Below are positions 9,527-19,604 of a DNA stretch of 64,000 nt, piece after piece; the first letter of the stretch is position 1; each line of letters starts with the position of its first letter. Origin of the DNA: Amylostereum areolatum (taxonomy: Eukaryota; Basidiomycota; Agaricomycetes; Russulales; Stereaceae); contig SAXG01000016.1 of assembly GCA_012932865.1 (NCBI GenBank), positions 310,001 to 374,000 of the forward strand, in the 5' to 3' direction. The notes beneath the pieces are model-generated. The model had not been told where the DNA came from. It made no database searches and was given only the letters and a program-made list of their open reading frames with translations. The translations under genes and the position numbers were made by a program.

Positions 9527-11742
9527 CTGGACCCGCGCGAGGTTGAAAACACGGACTATCTGTATGTATCCTCATGTACTTTTTTTCGCCGTCTTTACTG
9601 TTGTATGATCTGTCATTTCCTAGCCTCGAACGAAGGTGACTCGGCCAAGTACGAACAAGGTGTTGTTTCCAGTTGCTGGTATATACCGAGGGTACCAGTT
9701 CACCATCGACACCAGAGTTCGAGGTCGCTCGCCGCTCTACCTGTTCCTGGTATCCGAGACCGAAGGTACATCTGCCCGGCTTTCCCTGTTCCGCGCTCAC
9801 CCATTCTCCGTAGGTTTTTGCTCAAACACCCTGAGGAAGCCGTGCCGTACCCAACTTGCAACGTCCATCCCCGACCGTACGAAGTGCAGTGGCGACGCGA
9901 CCAATTCGTGTTCATGTCGAAGTAGTATCGCCGGATGCACCCATCCCGATTCTGCCCACGATGCCCGGTCGATGACCATTGCACGCCGCCCGTTGTGGCG
10001 ACAGGGCATGCGCGCGATCTCGTACCGGACTACCGGTGCTCGAGAAGCGTGCGGCCAGTTCTTTCTCAGCGCTACCGGCGGGATGATGGCAGATGCCCGC
10101 AGGCGATTCGCCATCTAACCCTTTCAAACGTAGACTTCATCCGACCCCTTGCTCTGAAAGCCAAAGATAACACGCCTATCATGTACTAGCCGCCACGCTT
10201 CCCGAATCCCTGATGCGCCATAGAATGGATCCCCGCGAGCGCAGGACGGCGCAGGAGTGTATCTCGCCCACCGAGTCCAGAAGGTGCGCACTCGCTTCCC
10301 GAGATCGACTTCCACCCCCGCGCTATCTCCTACAGGCTACAGCGGGTCCGTGAGAACTCGCGCTTACCGGTCCACGAACCTGAAGGCACCATCGGGACGC
10401 CGCGGCGGAGAGGCTAGAGCCAAAAACGAGTCGAAGGCTACGGCAATCTTTCGTGTTCATCGTCCTTGGCTCTGTGGGCGCCGACCCGTATCGCTTGGGA
10501 GCGGTTTTCTCGGACTGGCGGCGTCGCGCGCGCGTGCATGGCCCTTGGGGCGTCCTTGTTCGCAGGTCAAGCAGTGCAATAACGCACATAAATACAAGGT
10601 GCGTACGCTATCCCCTATCTGTCCCTCGAACTCCCGGGTCGTTCGCCTCCTCGGAAATGAAACGATTCGGACGGCAATCGACGCGCGCACGGCGCAGGTG
10701 CATTCCTGTAGTCTCGCTTGTTCCGACGCTAGATCGACGCCGATTTCGATACGGCATGGGTTTTCCTCAAGGAGTGCTTGCTATACGGCGAATGTTCACC
10801 GGCCGTTTGGTGGAACTGCGTGCAGTCGTACCACCACGCGGTCAGTACGAGTGCTCCTTCATTGCTACATGTTTAACCAACCTATCTCAGCGTCTGACCC
10901 GCTCCGGCTCTCGCCTAGACCTCACCCCCCCCCCCCCCCCTCGCATCCTCACCCCGATCCAACCGCGCTGCGGCTTAATCGCATGCAACACGAGGCCCAA
11001 CGCAACCCCACTCCGACGACGCCAGAACGCCAGAACGCGATCCTCGATATTGGCTTCGACCGCCGGCCTTCAAGCTTCAAGTTCTTACATGATAAGTATG
11101 CGATCAGTGTGCCCACACCGTGACCGTAGTACGTACTCACACTCACACTCCCCACGCCCAGTGCCAGTGATCCACCCTGTCCCTCGTCCACCGCTCCAGC
11201 CCAGCCCAGCCCGCTTCCCGTCCCCAGATCCCAGATATACATCGCTCGGAGTCGGATTACGTACCTCAGATACGCTACCAGCGTGCGCCCGACGATTCAT
11301 CGCCCCGTGGTCTTCCCGTATCCACACCCGTCGATCTAGCGCCAACTCTTGCAACGCGTTTCTCCTATCCCGTCCAGCCACTGGGTCCTCCCGCACCTTC
11401 CCCACAAACGCTTAATCGTCCCTCGATCTTTCTTCCCCGCATATGCATCCAGAAGTTCGAACACCTTCCGCTCCAGTCGTGGCGTTCGTCTCCGCGTCAA
11501 GCCGAAGCCACCCTTCTCCCGCGCCACGCCGTCAAGGCTCTCGCCGGGAAGCTAGGCTGACCAGTGACTCCCCGCTCTTCCGCGCGGTACAGATTCATTT
11601 CGCGTGCTCGGACTCTTCCAGTTCGAACCCCATCGTTCGGCGTTTGGACGGGCCTCGCTCCTGCCACGAGGCAAAGGACCATGACGTCATTATACATAGC
11701 GAGGCTCCATGGAAGGGGGTTTCTCGCAAGATTATTGTGTTG
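9527..11742. other. 2.2-kb intergenic region, no supported gene
   Basis: Several reading frames are open but none shows a recognisable domain or a convincing splice pattern. A C-homopolymer sits at about 10926-10940. About 11405-11530 resembles about 18970-19110, suggesting an old dispersed repeat or decayed gene family. Confidence 0.4.
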
Positions 11743-11751
11743 CGCTCATGG
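11743..11751 (+). repeat. 9-bp target site duplication, left end of element 1
   Basis: CGCTCATGG, repeated directly at 18516-18524 on the other side of element 1. Confidence 0.9.
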
Positions 11752-11869
11752 TAGACTCGAACCAGTCCCGACGTGCGAGATGACAGTCGATCTCGCAGCC
11801 GTAGGGACTGGAGTCGAACAGGCGCGCGGTGGTACAGGCAAAAAGTTCCCACGCGATAGTTGGGACTTA
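11752..11869 (+). repeat. Terminal inverted repeat, outer end of element 1
   Basis: About 118 bp, imperfectly inverted relative to 18402-18515. Conserved blocks are the TAGACTCGAACCAGTCC start, GGGACTGGAGT in the middle, and GGCAAAAAGTTCCCACG near the inner end. CCAGTCC and GGACTGG within it can pair, giving each end its own hairpin. Confidence 0.85.
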
Positions 11870-12095
11870 GAATTTTGGACGCGGTGACGCGTCTCCTCGT
11901 CTCTCAACTTACGCGTCTTCGACCCCGCCTCTCACTATGCTACCTTCTCCCCCGCTCTCCTTCCAATATTTTCTTGTATATCTCACTCATATATATCGAA
12001 TATATCGTTCTTCTCGCATCTGACCAGTCCGGTAAGCAATTACTACTCACTTCTGCCTCTCTAGCATACCATGGCGGCTCCGACTGGTCTGAGAC

Positions 12096-14786
12096 ATGAC
12101 GGCCCCCTCTTCCAGGCCGCGATGTCTATCTGTTTGCTCGCAAAATATCCCCCAGTCTCTTCCCCTCTCTTCTATGACGGATTCCGGTCCTCACCCCGAT
12201 CCTGAACGTGTGCAACTGGCGTCTCGGCGACTATGTGATACCTTCGGTATCCCAGCGGTACACCCTTTCCAAGAAGAAACAGGGGTGCTCATCCTGAACA
12301 AAAAAAGCGTTATCCTGGACGTTCCAACAGGCGGTGGCAAGACTCTCGCTTTCGCCTACCCGCTTTTCTATTATTGGTCCCCGACGGCCACAGACTCCGA
12401 GGCTACTTTGGCGAAGATCATTGTGGTCGTTAGCCCTCTCATTGCGCTCATGGAACAGCAGGTATGTAGCCAGCATCATGAACACAATTAACCATCTAAT
12501 AGGGGTACTTGCCAGGCCAAGGATTTTGTGTCCAAAGGCATTCCGGCCGTCGCCATACACTCCGAGACTCCAGAGAGAGAGAAGCGGATGATTGTACGTA
12601 TACTCTCAGTATATCATGCCTCCCTCTCACCGCACAATCGCTAGGAACTCGGGCAAGGGAAATACCGCATCGGAATAGTGGGTCCAGAGACGGCTCGCAG
12701 CAGCGCGTTCGGAAGTGCGGTATTTCAGGCCAAGGTCTTCCGCCGCGACGTGATCTGCATGGTCATTGATGAGGGGCATGCGATCTCAGAGTGGGGAACT
12801 GACGACTTCCGGCCAGAGTTCTCCAGCTTGGGCACACTTCGATCGCGGTTACCTCCTGGTACTCCCATTCTTGTCGCATCTGCGACTCTTCCTGCATCTG
12901 TTGTCGCCGACATTCAAGAGAAGCTTGGCCTGGATCAAGATGTTGCCCGTGTAATGGTGTCAAATGCAAAGCCTAACGTCGCGCTCTCAGTGCGAATTAT
13001 GCAGCACCCGGAAGATACCATGGCCGACCTTATAGCGTTGATCCCGAAGGATGCAGCATCACCCGAGGACATCCCCCCCACACTGGTTTATGTACAAGGT
13101 CGGACGGATGCCGAGGATGTCCAAGACACGCTTCGCGCACATGCAGAGACTGTGAACGTAGATCCCAGCACCATCGAGTTCTACCATCGCCATGTCGATT
13201 CAAGGCGAAAGGAGTATGTCCTTGACGCTCTCAAGGATGGACGAATCCGAATCGTCGCTGCGACGGATGCATTGGGCTGGGTACGAAGTCGTTTTTGTCT
13301 CCTCATCATCAATTTACTCTCTAACATTTCTCCAGGGGTTGGACCTCAGAAACATCCAGCGCGTTGTTTTCTGGAAGGCCCCCAAAACATTTTGCTCTCT
13401 GGTGCAAAAAATCGGCCGCTGTGTCCGGGACTTTCAACAGATCGGAGAGGCGATTCTCATCGTCTCGGCGGGTTACCATGAAAAGCAACGTGTCATTGTC
13501 GACGCAGCGGAACTGGACAATCATTCGGGGCGAAGGCCAGGAAATGAAACGGTACCCAGGGATATCAACGCACGGCCTCTTCATGCCGATGAAGATGAGC
13601 CAATACGTCCCGAAACAACCGATGTCCAGCTGGACCGACAGGTTGGAAAACGGACCCGGTTCCACGGCGTCTTGGCTTCACGAGACGCGTTGTATTTGGC
13701 GAAGTACGTTTCAACAAAACATTGTCGTCGCGTGCCATGGGACGAGTTCTTTGAAAACTCGAAAAAGAGTGAGTGCTGACCTTGGTGTACGCATACCAGA
13801 CTAACTAGCCAGCTATAGGAGCTTTACCTATCCACGAGCCCTGGGCCACCGCTCCCTGCTGTGACAATTGCGAAGCTTCATCGTTTCGGATGGAGACTAT
13901 CACGGTTGAAGATGATGCCCGCCTGAGGGCAGGCCGTCGGTCCCAGAGCAGTCGTGAGGTCCGAGATCGCGCAACAGCTGCTCTGATGTCTCTGCGCGAG
14001 CTCATAGTGGCGCGTGATTGGCCAGGACAAGACATTATGACAGGGGCCGATATCATGAGCGACCAGGTCTTACAGCAGATTGCGTCGGGGGCGAGCTTTC
14101 TAGACACACATGCTAAGTTGAATGACCGTGTGCGTTGGCACTGGTCATTCAAGTATGCCGACGAGGTGTTGAACTGCTTGCAGTCAATCCTTACTGATGC
14201 TAACACCAACACGGACGCGGCGACGAACGACCCTGTCGGTGCGGTGTTCACCAACGAGGTGCTCAGTGCCCTACATACCACAGTGGCCACCGTTCCTGAG
14301 AAAACTACCCGCGGACTCCTCAAACAGGTCTTCGACGAGTGCTCTGACCTGGTCGAGCATCTCATTGATGGTGCAGGCCAGCCACGGATACGCTCGATCA
14401 AGCGTGTGCCACCAGAGACAGTACGTGCTACGTGCTATCGAGATGTTCATTGCTGAGATTTAGTTGGATAGAATGTTATGTACCATGGTGCCGTCGATGT
14501 TCCTATGTCCGTTGGCAAGATCCGTACACGCATGCGGAAGGTTGGTGGTGGATACAACTCGCTGGTAGAGTTTCTGCATGACTGGCAACTGATCTCATTA
14601 AATTCTCGCAAAGTTTACGGGGACCACAGTGCAGTCGCAAACAATGCAGATGAGGTGGAACATGTTGTCCTTCATAAGCTATACGAGTGCAGCCGGCGCG
14701 ATCCTACCCTTCCCGGTGCCAATGAGGTTATTCAACTGGTTCAACTAGGTGCGTGCTACTACTTCCAGTCCCACAGCAACTATTGA
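12096..14786 (+). CDS. RecQ-like superfamily 2 DNA helicase (element 1)
   Basis: Six exons (12096-12461, 12516-12593, 12645-13280, 13336-13768, 13819-14420, 14472-14786) encode 809 aa. Helicase motifs are in order: Walker A PTGGGKT (77-83), DEGH box within VIDEGHAISEW (190-193), SATLP (227-231), a motif V-like ATDALGWGLD across the exon 3/4 junction, and motif VI QKIGRCVRD (384-392). A CC-x2-C cluster further on recalls the RecQ zinc-binding part. The DEGHAISEWGTDDFRPEF stretch is RecQ-like rather than generic DEAD-box. The product should unwind DNA with ATP, presumably during transposition. A second possible start is the ATG at 12174. The last exon could splice once more near 14749, changing only the final residues. 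The reading frame is intact. Confidence 0.82.
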
Positions 14787-17700
14787 AAAAAAAATTCGTC
14801 GCTAGCTGCATCCTCATCGCCATCACCGACAGGTGCCCAATCCATGTCCCCACCTGGAGCACCAGAGTCGATGATCCCACTTGTCACCGAAGGTCCTGGC
14901 CCGTCTGCACATGCATCATCCTCCATATCAGAGTCGTCCTCTAGGCCTTGAGGGTACGCCTCGATTTCTTCGACAATGCTAATGGCTTGTGCTAAAATAT
15001 GATCCGCTAGACCATGAAACTCCTCATCGTCGACAGCAAGGTCCTCCTGAGATGGATGTTCGTCCTCAGGCTCCTCTCCATCACCTAGATCACTGTCGTG
15101 GTCACCTCCATCATTGATACCAAACCCGTCAAATGTTTCTCCAGGCGCTTCATCCGCAAGGTTTGGATCATCGTTGGTGTGCGGGGATACACTAGATTGG
15201 CTTGCGGTCATCTCCTGTGGAACACCGCAGTTCTTCATGCGACGAGTGGGGGTGCGGAACGCCTGAAATGCCTTCGGATTGTCGGGGTATTTTGTGCCGA
15301 GGTGGAAGAGGTCGCGCACAGGTTGAATTGCGTGTTTCGATGGACGATTTGCAACGTATACTTGTAGCTTTTGCACTCCAATCTCATCCGACAACTTGGC
15401 TTTCTCCTCGTCGCTTTTTGGAGAGGTGTGGCTGACACCGTACTCGGGTATCTTGTATGCCTTCTGCACAGTACGCATGATATCACGGAGCGTGAATATG
15501 CATACAGTAATCATTGAGAGCCATTTCCAGCTCTTGTTGACACCCTTTGCATTGTATATAACCTGTAGAAAAGTGCAACATTATAATCTTACTGACCATG
15601 CGAAGAGAAAACAAAGGTGTATCAACCTTGGCCCAAAAATTCTGATGCTCTTGGAGCAAGTCCACCTCTTTGAAGCCATCGGGATGTCCTGAGAGGTTAA
15701 CCAGCCAGTTATACAGGAAGAGAAGCCTAGTAGGATGTGAATACTAAGTGATCATATAGGGTCATGGACGAGCACTGCCAGCTTACCGGAGCTTCTCAGG
15801 ATATGTGGCTAAACGGCGGAGAGTCTCAAAGATGATGTCCGCATACTTTGGCATGGATCCACTTCCGCGCATGATGATCCCCCATACCCGCAATGCATTG
15901 ACCACACATCCAATATCCCCTCGCTTGATTGCACGTGCAAAGACGATGTAGTATAGTGCATCACGGTTATAGAGAATGTTGTTTTCCAGTGAGTAATCAC
16001 GTCGGTCCTCGGGGAGCTTTCGAAGCACATCGACAGCTGCCGTTGAGAAGAGCTCATGCTTGACGGTCTCGCTCACCCGTTTGAAATCTTCAAGTGACAC
16101 TGTGGCTGCCCAATCTTGCAAATCAGGATGACCGCAGTGAATACGAAATGCGTCAATGACATGCGCGGGGAGGGAGATGCTGATGAGCTCATGTGATGGT
16201 GCCCATGGTGTTGATTTCTTTGCTTTCCAACCTGCCGAAAAGGCTTTCCGTTGTAGGAAGCCATTCTCCCAGCACAAGCCGCCTGCCCATTCTGAATTCG
16301 GCTTCCCCCAGTGCTCATTTGCAACGGCTCGTGTAATTGCCATCTTCCCATGAAAGAGTCCAAAGCGGCGGACAAGATGGTTGGTGGCCGCCACGGTTTC
16401 GGGATCGCTATTTCGGCGTGCGGCTTCAATCTTTTTAGACAGAGTCCGTTAGCAATGACAGTAGACACAACGGGACCATTGCAAGCCCTACCTTGTCAGA
16501 TAGAAGTACCGTCAGAAGGTCACCGTCTGCAAAGAACAGGCCATGCTTCTTGAGGAACGCATCGTCCACTCCAAGGTCGGAAGAGAATGTGCGAAGTAAC
16601 TCTATTGTGCCATCAATCGATGACTCGTCGATCTCGCGCGCTGGCATTGGCATTGGCTCGGTCTTGTGGACTGGGATCTGGAGAACAACGGGCGGTCCAC
16701 CGAGTTCCTCTCGCAGGCGACCAAGACCTGGGATATTCTCGAGTGCGAGCTCCTGTAGCTGCCAGAGACAATATGTTGAAAATTCCGCGGCCTGTGTTGC
16801 AGTGGGAAGGACATCCTCTGGGTTATAGTCCAGAAGTGGCCGACGACTGGTCCGTGGCGGTTTCATTTCTAGGGGAAGTGTTCCGTGTGCGACACGCCCA
16901 TCGGGAGATGAAGGGTCGTAAACCGGGATCAGTGTGGCCGTCGTTCCGTTATCGAAATGGTTGCGGTTGTTGAAACGTTGCTCTCCAACGCGAAATGGTA
17001 TATTGATGTTGTCCCATACAATCCCGCACATCTGTGTCGCGAGGATCTTCCGGTACCGCTCAACTCCCTCCTGCGAGAGCATTTTGACGTGTGAGATGGC
17101 GGTCGTGTAGGAGACGGATAATCCTGCATGCGCGAGGACCTCTATTACACGCTTGGCTGCTCCGGAGGCTAGAAGGAAGAGGCCGATGACACGCTGAAAC
17201 GCCGTAGATTTGCGTGACTGAAGAACAGCCATCATAGCGGCCACTGTTGTAAATATCTGGTGCACATTAGAATGGGAGGACAATGGAGTCTTTAGAATGG
17301 ACACACCATGGTGGGATCGCGCCCTTCCACACCGTGTCGCGTGGAGGGTACAGCAACGTCCTCGAGTAGTTTCCAAAGTGTCGGAGCAACAGTCTTGATC
17401 CTCTCGGCCAGCTCGTCCATTGAGAACTCCTGCAACAGATCCGTGATGGTATTGTACCACTTGTTGGCGAATAAGTTCTTCAGAGCCTTGCCTTCCATCT
17501 GCAGAGTCGACGAGACAATGTTCAAGCTCGCATTTGTGGCTTGCTCGGGTGCACGCGCGGCAATCCTCTCAATGAGTTCCTCACCATGTTGCTGGCAGTA
17601 GATAGTGACACGAGACGAGAGCTGCTGATCCTTGGATGTGAAGAGAGAGTCCATGAAGTCGCCAAAGTTCTTGAATCCGTGGCCACCATCATCTTCGTCG

Positions 17701-18344
17701 GTCATCATATCCTGCAGTACACGAGAAACGCGTTCGTTCCGCTTCTTCTCTTCGGCTTTCTCTTGTGCTTCGCGTTCACGGATCTTTGCTGCTCGAATAG
17801 TCTCTGGTGCTTCCCAAAATACAAACCCTGCGGGAGGCTGTATTGGGCCTGTGGGTGTCCGAGACGATGTTGTGGCATGATATTGTCGAGCAAGCGGGGA
17901 TGACTCGGACAGCAGTCCAGCCGGGGACGAGGGTGGATCGGGAGGGGATGAAGGAGCTTGCAGAGGAGACTCATCGTTATATCCCATGCCAGCATTTGAC
18001 GGCCCCTCCGCTGTTGAGCTCGAAGCCTGAGGCCGAAAAGATGGCCCAGGTGCCTTCCGGATATGCCGGACAAAGTCAGTTCCTGTGAACTTCCTCTTCA
18101 CTGGACGGCCAGCCTTCTTCTCACTGAACAGAACACTGAGAGGAGACTCTACATCATCTTGCGTGTCATTCGCTGGTGTGCGGGGGGAGCCAGGATTGGC
18201 CTCATGCGTATGGGTGTGCATAGGGGTGCTCGTGTCCGAGATTGCTGGGTTGGGTGCCGAAGTTGAGGGTTGGGGACTTGATAATGACCGTGGATGGAGC
18301 ATGATAGACGTTTGGTATGATAAATGAACGTTTTTATTGTTCAA
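14780..18344 (-). CDS. DUF6589-type protein, putative transposase (element 1)
   Basis: Five exons (18344-17307, 17256-16492, 16430-15787, 15726-15627, 15562-14780) encode 1109 aa with consistent phases. The first ~200 residues are Ser/Pro-rich and probably disordered. A charged helical region follows. From about 347 comes the conserved core, including GIVWDNINIPF (W427, D428) followed by a FNNRNHFDNGTTATLIPVY-type segment, which I associate with DUF6589. The last ~110 residues are strongly acidic. D428 is a candidate catalytic aspartate of an RNase H-like fold; the rest of the triad cannot be assigned by eye. Its position opposite the helicase inside inverted termini argues for the transposase. 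Both copies in the window encode the same predicted protein. Family name is from memory. Confidence 0.72.
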
Positions 18345-18401
18345 TGACGACGGAGGGTGTAGCGGTAGGTCGAGAGCGCGGAAATCGCGAGCTGAATTTC
18401 A

Positions 18402-18515
18402 CTAAGTCTCGTCAATCCCGTGGGAACTTTTTGCCTCTACTATCACGCGACCGTTCAACTCCAGTCCCTGCACCGACGTGATGTTTCCGGCTCGGGCAGG
18501 ACTGGTTCGAGTCTA
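18402..18515 (+). repeat. Terminal inverted repeat, inner end of element 1
   Basis: About 114 bp, inverted partner of 11752-11869. Contains GGGAACTTTTTGCC and ends in GGTTCGAGTCTA. Confidence 0.85.
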
Positions 18516-18524
18516 CGCTCATGG
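18516..18524 (+). repeat. 9-bp target site duplication, right end of element 1
   Basis: CGCTCATGG, identical to 11743-11751. Confidence 0.9.
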
Positions 18525-19424
18525 TCGCGTCCCATAATTCCTGCCCCTCTCCATAACTTAAAAGCACCAGTACGCACTCGAACTTCTAACACGTTCCCTC
18601 TTTAGTGCCCAATTACCCAATTGCTTTTTACGGAGTCGTACGTCGCGTGACAAGAACGTTGATACTTATAGTCGAGCATCGACTGCGACCCCCCCCCCCC
18701 TCCCCCCGGATTGCTCAAAGCTGCACGCTTCAAACACGCCTTTAGGACCTCAGGTACTGCATCGCGAGAGCTACGAACCACCCAGCGAAATTGGCCTAGT
18801 GTCCTCGATCTCGGTGAACGATATGCAAGTTTGTGGGGCCTTCCCGACCATTAAGTGTCTTACTAGGCGCTGCGTGCTCGATCAACGTTCTCGTGGACCA
18901 TACTGTAGTACGACGTCCACCAACACCCTCGCGTCTGTCTTCATCTACGCAATTATCAACGTATTTTCTCCTCAACGCTTAACCGTGCCTCGTGATTCTC
19001 CTTCCCCGCACGGTGCCACCAGACTTTCAGAAGGTCCGTCCTACGAGTCCCCGTCCGTCCTCGAACCTCTCCCGTCCTCGACTCCGACACCACGAAGCCT
19101 TTCGCCCGTGTCCCGTCCTTCTTCCGCCCAAGCTCAGCATCCTGATCCATCCAGACGCATGACTCTTCATCTCCTCAATCCAACGGACGTAGCTGTCTCT
19201 GCCGCGAGGCATCAAAAAGACCCCCGGACATCGGAGTCGTGTCCATGTAAGTGGTACTTGATATCGATACTTACTTGTCGTCCAGTCCGTGGCACTGGCC
19301 ATGGGACCAACCTGGCGCCTGAGCTGGTCTACCTCGCTGCGGCTTCTCATTGAACGTAAGTAAGCCGAACAATCAATATAACAGGTCAAATACCTTACAT
19401 ACATACAAAAATGAATGGACGACT
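18525..19424. other. Single-copy spacer between the two transposons
   Basis: About 900 bp not shared between the arms, so the pair is not a simple palindrome. It has a C-rich homopolymer run at about 18691-18707. Part of it (about 18970-19110) resembles 11405-11530. One 184-residue frame is open on the plus strand (18799-19353), but no domain is recognised and I do not support it as a gene. Confidence 0.6.
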
Positions 19425-19433
19425 CCGTGCACC
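19425..19433 (+). repeat. 9-bp target site duplication, left end of element 2
   Basis: CCGTGCACC, repeated directly at 26198-26206. It differs from the duplication around element 1. Confidence 0.9.
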
Positions 19434-19547
19434 TAGACTCGAACCAGTCCTGCCCGAGCCGGAAACATCACGTCGGTGCAGGGACTGGAGTTGAACGGTC
19501 GCGTGATAGTAGAGGCAAAAAGTTCCCACGGGATTGACGAGACTTAG
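19434..19547 (-). repeat. Terminal inverted repeat, inner end of element 2
   Basis: Same sequence as 18402-18515, reversed. Confidence 0.85.
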
Positions 19548-19604
19548 TGAAATTCAGCTCGCGATTTCCGCGCTCTCGACCTACCGCTACACCCTCCGTC
19601 GTCA

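Larger units (their letters stand above)
11752..18515 (+). mobile_element. Academ-like (AcademH-type) helicase transposon, copy 1, 6764 bp
   Basis: Begins TAGACTCGAACCAGTCC, ends with its inverted counterpart, and is flanked by CGCTCATGG on both sides. It carries two convergent genes whose stop codons overlap: a RecQ-like helicase (plus) and a large DUF6589-type protein (minus), the presumed transposase. A DDE-type transposase plus a superfamily 2 helicase, with long inverted ends, is the layout I recall for AcademH transposons of animals and fungi. That label is an inference; structure and boundaries are read directly. Copy 2 (19434-26197) is the mirror image with no length difference. Confidence 0.85.

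Noticed and set aside
10257..11415. Plus-strand open frames before transposon copy 1
   Set aside because: No recognisable domain, no consistent introns, overlapping alternatives in several frames.
18505..18515. tRNA gene suggested by GGTTCGAGTC
   Set aside because: Only the B-box is present; no acceptor stem, D arm or anticodon arm can be drawn.
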